A stretch of DNA of 64,000 nt from Rhipicephalus microplus (Eukaryota; Arthropoda; Arachnida; Ixodida; Ixodidae), in assembly GCF_043290135.1 (NCBI RefSeq), contig NC_134705.1:41529271-41593270 (forward strand), in the 5' to 3' direction. The notes under the pieces are model-generated. The model had not been told where the DNA came from and did no database searches. It worked only from the letters and a program-made list of their open reading frames with translations. Position 1 is the stretch's first letter. Each line of letters starts with the position of its first letter. Shown piece by piece: positions 21,663 to 32,701 of the stretch. The translations under genes were made by a program, and so were the position numbers.

Positions 21663-22485
21663 GAAATTTCAGTTCCTCATATCCAAAATGACACTTTTTC
21701 GGTTTCAGAGAGAGGCCGGCAGTGCGAATAGCCAGAAGAACCACCTCAAGCTGCTTAATGTACTGTTCGAAAGTCGTAGAAAAAACGACTACGTCGTCTA
21801 AATACACTAAACAAGAGTACCACTTCAAGCCACATAAAACTGTGTCCATCATTCGTTGGAACGTGGCTGGAGCGCAGCACAGGCCAAAAGGGAAAACTTT
21901 AAATTCATAGAGACCGTCCGGTGTAATAAACGCAGTTTTTTCTCGGTCCCGTTCATCTACTTCAATCTGCCAATAACCGCCACGGAGATCCATGGAAGGG
22001 AAGTAACGGGCGTGTCACAGGTGATCCAAGGAGTCATCAATACGAGGAAGAGGATATACGTCTTTTTTCGTTATCTTGTTCAGTTTGCGGTAGTCGACGC
22101 AGAATCGCAGTGAACCATCTTTCTTTTTAACCGGAACAACTGGTGACGCCCAAGGACTAGTCGATGGTTGAATTACGTCGTCGTCGAGCATTTGTTTCAC
22201 TTGATGACGGATAGCATCTTGCTCCTTCTGCAACACGCGGTAAGCATGTTGGCGCACGGGTCGCACGTTGGTCTCAGTGATAATTCTGTGCTTCATTAGA
22301 GGAGTCTGTCGGACTTTCGAAGTAGTGGCAAAACAGTCACTAAATGATGAGAGGAGACTGAGGAACTTTGCCCTCTTAGGTTCTTCTAACTGGCGATTGA
22401 CGTTGAGGCGACTAGTCACGTCAGTATCGCAGCTGTTCTCAGTCGAGATCGTCGTAATCAAAGGGAAAGCGTCCAAATCACCCAA
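21478..22485 (-). pseudogene. Gypsy 2 reverse transcriptase
   Basis: RT in one frame interrupted by a TGA near 22012-22014. Motifs present: [54 protein letters not shown], then DLRGGYWQIEVDE, PFGLCCAPATFQRMMD, catalytic LVYLDDVVVFS and LKPKKCHFGYEELKFLGHIVS. The YLDD centre is intact. The frame is lost after RRFLGLC near 21540, where RNase H continues in another frame. Confidence 0.85.
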
Positions 22486-22494
22486 TGCCTCTAA

Positions 22495-23151
22495 CTAAGC
22501 TATGGTTGTGCGTTTCGCAAAATGCCTGAGTTCGCCACCGAAGTTCGTAACTAAAACCGTAGTCTGGCCATTTTGGAGTTGAACGAGACTTAGAGCAATG
22601 GCCACGTCCCGATCAAGCAATAACGTCAGGTTACTTTCGGCGATGCCCGTAATCGACTGCTTTTGTGGACACTCAACAAGCACGAAGATACTACTGCGAG
22701 GTGGCAACGTGACGCAATCATCGACTACGCGTAAGGCCAGGCCACGATGTTTGTTCTCGATGTCGGAATCTGGAGAACCACAGTTAACAAAACTGACGAA
22801 CAAATCGCGCAGAATAATTATCGCTCCATACTCTTGCAGAAAATCCATGCCCAAAATGACCGGCCGAGAACAATTGGGCAGTACAAGGAATGATGCTACA
22901 AAAGCCGATGCACAAATCTCAAGCCTGGCGGTGCACCTTCCTATAGGGGATACGAGGTGTCCTCCAGCGGTGATTAGTTGAGGGCCGTCCCACGTTGTCA
23001 GCACCTTATGTAGACGGGTGGCCAATGAAGCACTCATCACCGGGTAATCAGCTCCCGTGTCGACAAGCGCAGTCACCGGATAACAGTCGACGGAAACGGT
23101 AATGGCAGCGGACGTTCTGTTGGCGGTTTTACAAACGGGCTTTAACGGCAC
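22495..23151 (-). pseudogene. Gypsy 2 protease region
   Basis: Retropepsin-like aspartic protease that would process Gag-Pol. The catalytic LVDTGADYPVMS is at about residues 29-40, followed by HLVSPIGRCTARLEI and the VILGMDFLQEYGA strand typical of Gypsy proteases. The frame ends at a stop around 22495-22497 just before the RT linker, which continues in the same frame at 22485. Confidence 0.85.
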
Positions 23152-23222
23152 GCCGTAAGGCAGCGGCGGAGGGTATTTGTCGGTTCGCGTGACAGCGGCC
23201 TCACCTCCGGAGGTCGCCGTTT

Positions 23223-24612
23223 TCAGTTTCCCCGGCGTGGGCTTGTGCCACTGACACCAGGAGACCCAAAGGCGGGTCGGGCGCGGTGCGTTGATGTGGA
23301 CGGACGGGGTGATGGTGACCGTGACTGTCGTCGCGGCGGGACAGGAGCGTGATGACTACCTTCCAAGTAATCCGCAATTTCTTGTGGGCGCTCACCATAG
23401 CGTGGACAACGCGCATCTGGGTGGAATCCACGTAGGCCTATTCGTCGGTAGTAACAGTCGCGGTACATATGTCCAACTTCGCCACAATGGTAGCACAAAG
23501 GACGATTGTCGGAGGCACGCCAGATGGTGGACTTCCGCGGGCCAGAACGAAAATCTGCCTGAGAAGGCAGGCGATGGGCTGGACTTGGAAAGCGTCTGGG
23601 GTCCCAGTAGGTTGATGAGCAAAATGTGTCGTCGACGGCGTAGAGGCACGTAGGGCATCCGCGTAGGAAAGCGTGGGAGGTTTGACTTGGGATGGTGGTG
23701 AGGAGTGAACGAACTGCCTGATTTCGTTACGAACGACGTCCATAAGAGCAGCGCTACTGGGAGGGGGCGCTGCATGAAACTTCCGAAGTTCTTCGCGTAC
23801 AACTTGCCGTATGAGTTTTGTGAGGACCTCCCTGTTATCACCTCCTGGTACAAGCGAGCACGCAGCGGACATGGCCGTCTGACGCTCATACTGCGACACC
23901 CGCTGCCGAAGCATGCGCTCCATAATTGTGGCCTCACGTATGAACTCCGACACAGTCGTAGGAGGGTTGCGCACAAGGCCGCGAAAAGCTGCTCCTTCAC
24001 GCCTCGCATTAGCAGGCGCACTTTCTTGTCTTCTGGCATGTGGGGGTCAGCCCGTCGAAACAATCGCGACATTTCTTCGACAAACATGGCGACGCTCTCG
24101 TTCGGCATTTGAAATCGCGAAGAAAGTGCCTGCTCCGCTCTTTCTTTCCATTCGGGGTTACTGAACGCCTCACGAAGCTGCCGATGGAATTCCTGCCAAC
24201 TTGTGAATGAAGTTTCGTGGTTCTCATACCACACTCTTGCCGCGTCTAAGAGGGAGATATACACGTTCTTCAACTTACGGCGATTGTCCCAGTCATTCAT
24301 GGCAGCGACCCGGTCGAAATGGTCAAGCCAGTCTTCGACATCCTCACTGGCATCACCATGGAATGGATTGGGTGTGCGAGGCGTGTTGATGACACAGGGT
24401 ACGCTAGTGAGTGGGTCATGCTCGGTTTGGGTTGCGGATGTGGCAAACATTGTCCTCACGGAACTTGCCAAGGGGCCGTACTGTGGTGGTAGTCCTTGAA
24501 GGCGGCGGCTGCTTCGATAGATGTCAGCAGACCCTGTTGCACTGGTGGTGTTAGCTTCTGGTTCAGGACCAGTAGGCATAAGACGTTGCAGTACAGTACC
24601 CAGCACCTCCAC
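23223..24612 (-). pseudogene. Gypsy 2 gag (frameshifted)
   Basis: Capsid protein of the retrotransposon particle. The first frame (to about 23985) has RRLQGLPPQYG, FHGDASEDVEDWLDHFDRVAAMNDWDN, RVWYENHETSFTSWQEFHRQLREAFSNPEW and the E..LFRRADPHMPE block. It then shifts: 23438-23974 carries NPPTTVSEFIREATIMERMLRQR and VREELRKF, and 23223-23498 carries one CCHC zinc knuckle, CYHCGEVGHMYRDC. A methionine start at about 24579 is more likely than the open frame's first codon at 24612, which lies within the primer-binding region. Confidence 0.85.
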
Positions 24613-24617
24613 CAGTC

Positions 24618-24727
24618 TGTCACGAGAGGAAACGATAGGCAGGAACTTGAAGTGAAGGACTGTTTACTCAGCCACAGCTGCCATTCACTTCTTCGCTCTC
24701 GTCTTCTGCCACCAACACAGCGTGGCA
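24618..24727 (-). mobile_element. Gypsy 2 5' LTR
   Basis: A 110-bp terminal repeat inserted directly in an AT-rich run (ATATATATATAT follows at 24728). It is followed on the minus strand by GAC and then the primer-binding-like TGGTGGAGGTGC. Confidence 0.9.
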
Positions 24728-24960
24728 ATATATATATATATATCAAGATTAAACATGCCAAAGGTGGATCATTCGTACGGTGGCTTGTCGAACAAGGGTG
24801 CATGGATTTTTGGCATGCTGTGCGTGTACTCAAAAGGAGCCGAGACTATTCAAGGTTGATAAAGGGATGCGATTACCCTCGGCTGCGTACCAGTGCATAC
24901 CCAGCATTGTGGATGCCAATGGAAGGCTGCTAAACCTCGACTGGTACACCGTGAACTACA

Positions 24961-25148
24961 TGTCATCATCATCATCAGCCTGACTACATACACTGCATGA
25001 CAAAGGCCTCTCCCATGTTCCGCCAGTCAACTCGGTCCTGTGCTTGCTGCTGCCACTTCATACCCGCAAGCTTCTTTTCTCATCTGCCCACCTAACCTGT
25101 CTCCCCGTAATCTGCTTTCCTTCTGTGGGAATCCAGTTAGTTACCCTT
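24961..25148 (-). mobile_element. RTE copy C, 3' fragment (left part)
   Basis: It begins with (TCA)n and the RTE 3' UTR (CAGCCTGACTACATACACTGC), then runs in reverse through the C-terminal coding end, closely matching 11118-11330. It stops at CCCTT (25144-25148), where a 410-bp insertion interrupts it. The remainder resumes at 25564. Confidence 0.8.
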
Positions 25149-25558
25149 GCTATGACTGGCAGAGCAAGGACATAGCCCTGCAAGAGAGAGTCATCAGTGA
25201 GCCCTGCTAACGCGGTTCACGTCCTGCAGCAACGCGAGAGGTGTCCGTGCGCACCACATCGAACGCGCATCGGCATCGCTGAGACGCGCAGTCGGCATCG
25301 GACAAGAAGCGGGTGCATGGACGAGGGTATAAAAAGCGCATTGCGTTTTCACGCAGTGCTCTCTCTCTGGCCTTTGTTATGGCCGGTCGTGTCTCATGGC
25401 ATTACTCATGCAGAGGCGTGCCTGCTGACCTAGTTGCCAAGTTCTGTAAATATGTAAGTAAACCGTCTGTCCTTTGTGTGAGGAAGAAGCCTCGCAAGTG
25501 TTCCTCCATCCTCGGCGCCTGGGTAGACGGCCTGCAGCCCCGCTCCTTGGTCACATCG
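25149..25558. mobile_element. 410-bp insertion in RTE copy C (possible solo LTR)
   Basis: The host RTE sequence is interrupted exactly between two CCCTT copies (25144-25148 and 25559-25563), a 5-bp target-site duplication. The insert begins GCTATGACTGG and ends GTCACATCG. It has a TATA-like GTATAAAAAGCGC at about 25327 and a pyrimidine-rich CTCTCTCTCTGG after it, as in an LTR promoter. It lacks the canonical TG...CA ends at the insertion boundary, so its class is open. No protein is encoded. Confidence 0.6.
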
Positions 25559-25605
25559 CCCTTAATGACCAGCGGTTATCCTGTTTACGCACTACATGCC
25601 CATGT
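25559..25605 (-). mobile_element. RTE copy C, 3' fragment (right part)
   Basis: After the second CCCTT the RTE sequence resumes (AATGACCAGCGGTTATCCTG) and matches 11317-11352. It then breaks up into short GTAC-rich palindromic duplications (CATGTACC, GGTACATG repeated to about 25655). Confidence 0.65.
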
Positions 25606-25920
25606 ACCTGGTACATGCCCATGTACCCATGTACCATGGACCTGGTACATGTACTTACTGTCAGCTTCATCGATCCTGTAACAGGGGCCAACACACAACA
25701 TATCGAGAGTGAGTGAGCTGCCCCATAGGCGATGGCGGCTTGCCGGGCGTGGCCCCGTTTACAGGTACGCGCAAGTTCGGCCTTCGTTTAATTTTAATAT
25801 ATATACACGAGTCCAATATGGCGATATGATGCGGTCACAAATTTTATCGATCTGAGACATCATCACATGATTTTTTTTCGCATCATTCGTGTTGATGTCG
25901 CGGGTCGCCGGTGGTATTAC

Positions 25921-26427
25921 CTAGAGTTACTATATATGCTACCTTTAGGTGGCAGAGTTGCGCCAAGGTACGCCATCTTGGGTTCAAATGTCTTGCGGGG
26001 AAGCCACTCACTTTTGCACTTTTGAATGCAATCGAACCAGTTAGGGAAGAAATTTTTTCATCATGTCGGACTCATTCGTTAACTGTGTGAGGGAGCCAGG
26101 TGTATTTGTATCGCCTTCAACTGAATCAAGCTGAACAGCAATCGAGAGTGCCCATGCGTCGCCCGTATTACTCACGGCTCTATATTGCGCTCGTATTACA
26201 ATCGCGGCTCAAGACAGCTCATGTGAAACAACAGCCGATGTCAACCATGCTTTATTTGCCTGGAATCATCGTAGCGTTGGCTTCTCCGCAGTGCATTTGA
26301 ACCACTTATGACCACGTGATGGCGCTCGGCGAATAGGGGTGCTGAAGTCCTGTAGGCGGAGTGAGCGGTGCTCGGAAAACAGTGGCGCGACTCCGCTACC
26401 TGAAGGTAGCATATACAATAACTCTAG
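25921..26427. mobile_element. MITE with hairpin-forming terminal inverted repeats
   Basis: Termini CTAGAGTTACTATATATGC (left) and, in reverse, CTAGAGTTATTGTATATGC (right) extend as about 40-bp imperfect inverted repeats through CTACCTTTAGGT and a GCGCCA block. Each terminus is itself palindromic (ATGCTACCT/AGGTRGC). TATTAC lies directly outside both ends (25915-25920 and 26428-26433), a 6-bp direct repeat consistent with a target-site duplication. There is no coding capacity. The same terminal hairpin occurs alone at 41525-41558. Confidence 0.7.
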
Positions 26428-26511
26428 TATTACCCTGTCTGATAAGGCAGCTAAAAATTTTGCTTTAATAAAAACAGGACTAACCAAAGTAATTTAATTG
26501 ATAACAGTTTT

Positions 26512-27490
26512 CTCACGTATGTAGGTTCAGTCATGCCGGTAAAGCCCTACACCAGGGTTCTCCTGGAAAAGAAACTTTTCGGTTTTCTTTGGAGTCGTGC
26601 ATCTGCGTGGTTGCCGCGCCCCGTGCTCAAGCTGCGCAGAGATGAAGGAGGACTTGGTATTCCTGACCTCTGCGTAGTGACCACGGCGCTACACGTCAGA
26701 TGGACACAGGTAGTTCTCGATTAGGATATGCTCCCAACTCGAAGCTTTACATCGTATTTCCTGAGCACGCGACAGGCTGTTCTCACCTCAGTCATTTTCT
26801 AATTCGGTGCTTCGGATGCGAACGCCTTCTATGCAGGGGCCGCTTCTACTTCGGCCCGTCTCCAAGAGGTCGACCCGGAGATAGACTCAGCTTCGATCGA
26901 ACTCCAAGAGCTAGTCGACAGACTCACTCTAGAGTTACCTGAACGCTGTAGGGAACATGACCTGTCCCAACACGGTCCTAACTGGCAGTTCATTACTGCC
27001 AGTTTTCTGGACGCCAAGCGCATTACATTCATGTACCGCCTGGCCAGAGGGCGCCTGCCCATAAAGTTTGGGCCCCTCACGAATGTCGCTACCAAAGAAC
27101 ATGCCCCTTTCGAGGCAGTAGAGAGGACCTGGTCCACATTTTCTCCCAGTGTGCATTACCAGCCGCCCTTCATTGAAAGATAGCTAGCTTGTTTGGTCAC
27201 CCCGGTGTTCCTTTTGACACTGTTCGGTTTTCGCAAGCCCTGTCAGGACAAGCGGTTAAACTGTACTTGCTTCTGCTTGTCGAGTGCTCCTACCAAGTGT
27301 GGGTGGCATGGTGCTGTGCCATGATTGATGGGAGACGACCCGGACTTCACGAAGTACTTGCAAAAGTGCAGAAGGAGGTCTGATTCTGCCTCCACCAAGA
27401 ATGGCAGCGCCTAGGCGCAAAGAAATTTTATGAAAGGTGGCACCATCTGGCAGTGATTTTCAGTGAGTCAGGAGGGCAGATAACCATAAA
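26512..27490 (+). mobile_element. L1/Tx1-group LINE copy 1, 5'-truncated 3' end
   Basis: The 26533-26724 frame reads LLEKKLFGFLWSRASAWLPRPVLKLRRDEGGLGIPDL, the post-RT FLWS/GGLG block of L1/Tx1-group ORF2 proteins. The following sequence keeps RITFMYRLARGRLPIKFGP in another frame, with several stops. The 3' end (about 27455-27490, CAGTGAGTCAGGAGGGCAGA) matches the 3' end of copy 2 near 41490. Copy 2 starts directly after it, so the two lie head to tail. Confidence 0.65.
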
Positions 27491-27974
27491 TTTTTAATGA
27501 TGGCGCTCTTTAGAGTTCCACGACACGGCCTAGTGCGCCGGTCGCCCCAGAGTTTAGTTTGTGTGGTCGTTCGCCTCGTTCTTGCATGCACTACAGTGAT
27601 CTTGTCGCCTTGTCGGGCTTTACCCGCAAGGTCCGTGTTGGTCCCTTCTGCAGGCTCGGTGACTCTAGTCGTTGAGGCGGAGGGTGGCTCCCTTCCTCGT
27701 GAAGGGCTAAGCCGACTTTTAGACGTGCTGGTTCACGAGGGTACGTCGAGTTTGCGTGCAGCCGCATCCGCTTCTGTACCAAACAGCAGTCCTGTAGTCC
27801 CAAAGGGACGGATTATGTCTCGCTGGGCCCTAGCAGTCAGGAGACAAGCCGTGACCGCAGCGCGCCTTATGCGCTGCGTTAGCCCACCTTGCCAGGGTAC
27901 GTCCGATTTGTGTGTCGTGATTGAATTACTGCACCGAAGGGTAGCCTCCATGTTGGGGCTCCCGGGCTTGTACG

Positions 27975-28035
27975 CTAGGAGGCAGGCTGCGCCTGTTTGG
28001 CGCCAAGCGCCAAGCAGGCGCAGCCTGCCTCCTAG
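27975..28035. repeat. 61-nt near-perfect palindrome in the LINE leader
   Basis: Arms CTAGGAGGCAGGCTGCGCCTG and its exact complement (21 bp) are followed inward by TTTGGCGC/GCGCCAAG with one mismatch, leaving a loop of about three bases. It is GC-rich and would make a very stable hairpin in RNA or single-stranded DNA. A short direct repeat of GGAAGACTGCCGG follows (28040-28067). Confidence 0.9.
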
Positions 28036-28202
28036 CAGGGAAGACTGCCGGGGGGAAGACTGCCGGTACAGTTGTATGGATGATGATGGGTTGATGAGTT
28101 ATGTGTGACTCTGAGACAAAGCTCCTTCGGCGCCACGTTTCCTTCCTATCTGACAATGGCATGTCTGTCCTAGGTAGTGTACGACAAACCTAGAGCTCGC
28201 TT

Positions 28203-28859
28203 TTGAAATCCGTCCAGGATTTCGGAGGAACTATCTTCGAGGTCACGTTCAAGAGTAAGGTCTCCGTCGATTGCTTCTTAGCTGATCCCGCGACCATTAA
28301 GGTCAAGGGATGCAATATTCGCTTTGAATATCGAGGGTTGCGGACAGTCTCTGTCTGCGTGATCGAGTACCCAGCCGATGCCAGCGATCTCGCGCTCAGC
28401 CGAGCACTCCAGGTTTACGGCAAAGTACAGAGTATCTCGACAGACAACCTGACCGGTCTCCATAATAATCGGAAACCAACGCTCTCGCATGGAACTGTGT
28501 TCTCCAGTGCCCAACATCACTTTGGCAGTCACGTCGTTCGGTGCGGGTACGATGGCGTCGTGCGCTTGTGTCGCAAGTGCAGACTGCCGGGTCTCGAAAG
28601 GAAAAAGTGCGCCACGCCGCAGTATGCACGGTGCGAGCAGTGGGGGCATTCCACCTGCGATGCGCCTTGCAAGAGCTGTGGTGGGGATCACGCTCCACAC
28701 CTCTGCAAGCAGAAGCTGTATTTGGAGGCAACCACGCAGTCCAGTGTGCCGCAGGTCGAGCCTCCAACCGTGGCCAGTGCAAGGGTTCAGGGCGCGTCAG
28801 CGCCTCGGATTTCGTACGAAGGGAAGCAGGGTGAAACAATCCAGGCCGCACCAGAATAA
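28203..28859 (+). pseudogene. L1/Tx1-group LINE ORF1 (zinc-knuckle protein)
   Basis: An RNA-binding, Gag-like ORF1 product. The N-terminal half has an RRM-like flow (GGTIFEVTFKSKVSVDCFLA, VSVCVIEYPADASD...YGKVQSI). The second half has cysteine-rich knuckles: CRKCRLPGLERKKC, then CEQWGHSTCDAPCKSCGGDHAPHLC. The frame starts mid-domain; upstream codons lie in the damaged 27.5-28.2 kb leader. Some knuckle residues look altered compared with the regular CX2CX4HX4C spacing. It packages the element's RNA. Confidence 0.7.
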
Positions 28860-29458
28860 GCCGAGGTGCGGAAAAGCGGAGAGGGGGAGGGGGGGAGGCA
28901 AGATGGGTCAAGGCCCCTCCCGAGCGCCAACAGATCCGTGCAGGCACCAAAACCCGCCCAGGTGCAGCAAAAAAGGAGGAGCCCCCAACTCCTTCTCAGA
29001 AGCAATTTTGCCAGAAGGTAGCGGCGCAACCCGCTGGCCCCTCTCCCCTCAGCTGCGAGAAGGCGCCTTCCGCCCCAGTTGTCAAAGGGCAAGGGAGGTC
29101 ATCTCGTCGTGGCAAGCCGAGCCCGGGCAGGTGCGGCCATGAAGGAATTGTCGAGTTCCGGGTCCGAATCTGGCCGTTCAGAGAGCACAACGGCCAAGTA
29201 TAAGCGCCACACGGCAACCGCGGTGGTGGACGACGATTTGTCAGCTACCACCGTGGATGACTCACAGATTGACGCACAGAGCCGCGCTCCGTGCCGTCTC
29301 CGTGCGGCCTCTGCGGGTTAGTCGCGTGTGACTGCTCTGAGCTTTCGGACGCGTCATACGCGTCCACACCGGTCTCTCCTATCGCGCGAGAGCCCGTAGC
29401 TTAGCTCACGTCTTTTCCTCTTTCGCGCAACTCGCGCACTTTTTCTAATCTCTCACTA

Positions 29459-30032
29459 TGGCTTCTCTTTCCCTCACTATCGCTTCTTTCAACTGCTGCG
29501 TTTCTCGCGTCGCGAAACAAAACGTAGTACTCAAGTTAGCTTGTGCTAGAAAGGTAGATATTCTTCTAGTACAGGAAACTTAAATCCATCGATTTAGTCA
29601 GATCAAGTCCTTCGACGCGACGTTTGGCACCAGGTCCTGCACGGGTTCCGGCGGGAGTGGCTCGCGGGGTGTGGCCAACGTTTCGACGCTGCGCTTTACG
29701 GGTTCCGTGCTGCGCTACTCGAGAGACTCTGATGCCCGTCTAATGTTGGTGGACCTTGATTCTGGCAATCCCATCTTAAACGTGTTATGCTTTAAACGAC
29801 TGCAGTTTGCCGAAAGATTTCTTTGCCGCATAGGTTAACCACCTAGTCGGCCCCTCTCAAGTCGTACTGGTGGGGGATTTCGATTGTGTGCTAGATCGCA
29901 ACGATTGTCAAACGTTCAGAGGCACCGCTCCAAAATTGACAAATGGGCGTGGCTAAAGTGTGCTGCGCGAGCTAGTAGACGAGCTGAGACTAACCGATGC
30001 TTGGTGCGCTCGTCGCCCGGCTCAGTCAGGAA
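29459..30032 (+). pseudogene. L1/Tx1-group LINE endonuclease, N-terminal part
   Basis: From ATG at 29458 the frame reads SLTIASFNCC (first metal-site Asn region) and ARKVDILLVQET (catalytic Glu), then a stop. It continues FDATFGTRSCTGSGGSGSRGVANV, LDSGNPILNVLC and, around 29870-29960, GDFDCVLDRNDCQTFRGTAP, where the usual GDFN has Asp in place of Asn. The domain is cut at about 30032 by the CR1/L2 LINE tail. APE-type endonucleases nick target DNA. Confidence 0.7.
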
Positions 30033-30399
30033 TGACTTCATTTATTTTTATTTAGTAGGTATTGCAGACCACATTGTCGTCCTTGCAGGACGGGCATACA
30101 TAATTATGCACTCAGCTAAACATATGTAGATACAAAACAACCAAAAAAGGTATATACATGCATACATTTATATACATATTCAAAGGAATGTAACAAAATT
30201 ATAACACAATGTTCATAAAAAATATACAGAAAGGTGCATATCAAGCAGATCATCGCAGGTTCTAAAGCGCCGGCACTGAATTCTATTCTGAAATGGTCCG
30301 TGGGAAGAAGGAAAACTTGTAGGTGTCTGTTCTGACATAGATGGGTGTTAGTGCGTCAAGCAATGGTGTCGTGTTTCCCTTGTGGAAAGAGGACTTACG

Positions 30400-31394
30400 T
30401 AAAGTGAAAGGTCGAGGTTGAAATCGTGGTTAATTAGTTTATGTAAAAATTCTGGGTGGTAATTTTGTCTTTTCAGTTGAAGAGAAGGAATGTCAATAGA
30501 CAACATTAGTTGGGGTGGCGAGTCTGAACGTTTGTATTTATTAAAAATAAAACGAACCGTTTTTCTTTATATTTTCTCGAGTTTGTTTATATTGAGTTTA
30601 CAATACGAATCCCATGCAATACAGGCACATTCTAGACTGGGCGAATGTAGTTCAAGTGAGTGAGTAACTTAACATTTGAAGGAAATTTCTAAGGTTGTGT
30701 CACAGATAAGCTAGTTTCCAGAATGCAGTGAGAGGCGTGTTTTCGATGTGAAAGTTTCAAGAAAAATTGTTGGTAATACGAGAATTCAGTAATACGAGTA
30801 GCGATTATGTGCTCAAACATTTTGCAGCATGATGATGTCAATGATATGGGGCGGTAGTTCTGTAACAATGATCGATTGCCTTTCTTAAAATTTGGCACAA
30901 CTCGAGTCATCCTCCAATCACTAGGTATTTTTGCACTTAACAAAGATTCTCTGAATAGCACAACCAAGAATTTACAACAGTTTCTGTGTATCGTCTAGGA
31001 ACACATTTGGGATGTCGTCAGGGCCACGAGTTGTTTTGGTTTTTAAATTTAACAGCATGGACAAAATGCCTTGGTATGATATGAAGTTCACTTCATAGGG
31101 TTGAATCACACCCGTGTCTAAAGATACTCCGGGAGATAATCCTGGACTTGAATTGGTGAACACGCTATGAAAGTAGCTATTAAAATTTTTTGCAATAGTG
31201 TTTAGGTCGGTAATAACTGCACCAATAATTGCGATTTTCATGACAGACTTTTTTCTTTCGCAGAGGTATTCCCAAAACTTATTCGGTGCGTTTCTAATGA
31301 AGTTGGGCAGTTTTGCTGTGAAGTATTTCTTTCGAGTCACGTACAACACATGCAAGGTTTTGTTGTGATTTTCTGATAATACCTGTGCGCACAA
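30400..31394 (-). pseudogene. CR1/L2 LINE reverse transcriptase (internally deleted)
   Basis: 31394-30972 holds the linker and RT entry (LPNFIRNAPNKFWEYL, LNLKTKTTRGPDDIPNVFL). 30967-30689 continues FRESLLSAKIPSDWRMTRVVPNFKKGNRSLLQNYRPISLTS. The text then jumps to the C-terminal region (about 30400-30660, LECACIAWDSY and FIFNKYKRSDSPPQLML in broken frames). The palm with the catalytic aspartates is missing, an internal deletion near 30690 of some hundreds of bases. Confidence 0.7.
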
Positions 31395-31543
31395 GCTTCT
31401 TCTTTATTCTTTTTATTCCGTGCTTCAATTGTAGTATACTCCGCATCATCCAAGGCATACTTTTATTGACTTTTTTCAGATTTAGTAGGTATAAATGTAT
31501 CTATGCAATGTTTGCACATTGTGGTAAAGGTTGCCCACACTGC

Positions 31544-32262
31544 TTACACATCACCACCACTCTCAGCAAAGCCTGTGAGGCAAGTTTCCATGTAGTCAAC
31601 GACGCTGGCATCATCGGCTCTAGAATAATCCTTAATAGATATGGTTTTGGGAATTCTGCGAACAGCAGTCTTGACAATGGGAACACTGACTGCAACAAGA
31701 AAATGATCTGACAAACCACCTTCAACTGACACAATATGCTCAGAAAAGGTGCGGTTTCAAAATACAACATCTAATATAGAAGAGGACGACCCTTGCACAC
31801 ATGTAGGCTGACTAACTACTTGGATTAGATCATGTGTCAGCATAATGTCGAAAATATTGTCAGTGTTTTCATCACTCTTATTGTTTGCTTACAGGAGCTC
31901 CTAATTGGCTGGCAAATTTAAATCAATGATCAATAAGTTTTTTTTTTATTGTGGTAAGAAGACATGTGCTCTTCAAGTTTGATTAAGTAATCTGTAGTAG
32001 CATCAGGTGACCCGTAACATGCGTACAGCACAAATGAATTTTCCCAGCAGGATAACTTAATACATGAACACTCAGGGTTGGGAGTATCGCTGATAAGCGC
32101 TGCTTCTATCTGATATTTAACTAGAACGGCTACGCCCCCGCCTTTGTGTATTCTGTCTTTACAAAATATCTTGTAATGTGGCTGAAAGATTATTTCATTT
32201 GTGATATCACTATGCAACCAAGTTTCCGTTATGATTGTAATGTGAGGATCATGCTGTAGCAA
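31544..32262 (-). pseudogene. CR1/L2 LINE APE endonuclease
   Basis: 32262-31930 encodes DPHITIITETWLHSDITNEII (catalytic Glu context), HKGGGVAVLVKYQIEAALIS and VLYACYGSPDATTDY. 31732-31544 carries the end of the domain, including VEGGLSDHFLVAVSV, the SDH catalytic motif. A gap with frame breaks and an inserted T-run (about 31935) lies between. It nicks chromosomal DNA for target-primed reverse transcription. Confidence 0.7.
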
Positions 32263-32425
32263 TTGAATCTCAAGCTAGTCTGTCTTGTTTACTATATGCT
32301 ACGAGCGTTAAAATTGACGATACGCGAGTGTTTTTCTCTACCTGAAGCTGAATTCCCATAGGATGGACGGTTTATTTCTAAATATGGGAGCTTCGAAACG
32401 TCTTGGCAATAAGAGAGACAATTGT

Positions 32426-32680
32426 CTACCTTAGCGTTAGCGCATGTGGATGAGTCATTGGGCGTCGTCGCCTTTCTTCGTGGTTTTTTTTAGCTGGAAC
32501 TTTATCATTCAGTTGTTCGTTCCAAACGTACGCCACTTTGTTGATAAACAGTTTGTCAAAAGCCAAAGAAATTTTATCCCCTCTCTCACGGTTTTCTTTT
32601 GCACTTGCCCACAGCTTCTGCCTAACTTCACGAACTTTCAGATAATAGTCTTCACTTATTGATGTAGGAGTGTTCTTCAA
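32426..32680 (-). pseudogene. CR1/L2 LINE ORF1 C-terminal domain
   Basis: Residues TSISEDYYLKVREVRQKLWASAKENRERGDKI and LAFDKLFINKVAYVWNEQ match the layout of the C-terminal RNA-binding domain of CR1/L1-type ORF1 proteins (KLR..K..I......W). The frame starts just beside the Gypsy 1 insertion point (32698-32701), and the preceding part of ORF1 is found at 37889-38099. Confidence 0.6.
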
Positions 32681-32701
32681 CTTGTGGCACTGTTTAAATA
32701 T

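Larger units (their letters stand above)
19385..24727 (-). mobile_element. Gypsy element 2, complete but inactivated
   Basis: The element is bounded by LTRs at 19385-19496 and 24618-24727, both TGTC...GTGGCA, flanked by ATAT on each side (19381-19384 and 24728-24731). On the minus strand the order is 5' LTR, primer-binding-like TGGTGGAGGTGCTGGGTA, gag, protease, RT, RNase H, integrase, the polypurine run GGGGAGAGGG and 3' LTR: standard Ty3/Gypsy order. The LTRs differ at about six positions plus a 2-base indel over about 110. Gag and pol are broken by several frameshifts and stops. Confidence 0.9.

Noticed and set aside
25600..25660. Repeated GTAC palindromes as a regulatory site or CRISPR-like array
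   Set aside because: Units are short, overlapping and irregular, without spacers; this is local duplication at the decayed RTE end.
27497..28108. A 203-codon frame as a host gene
   Set aside because: It lies in the damaged leader of the L1/Tx1 LINE, includes the 61-nt palindrome and shows no recognisable domain.
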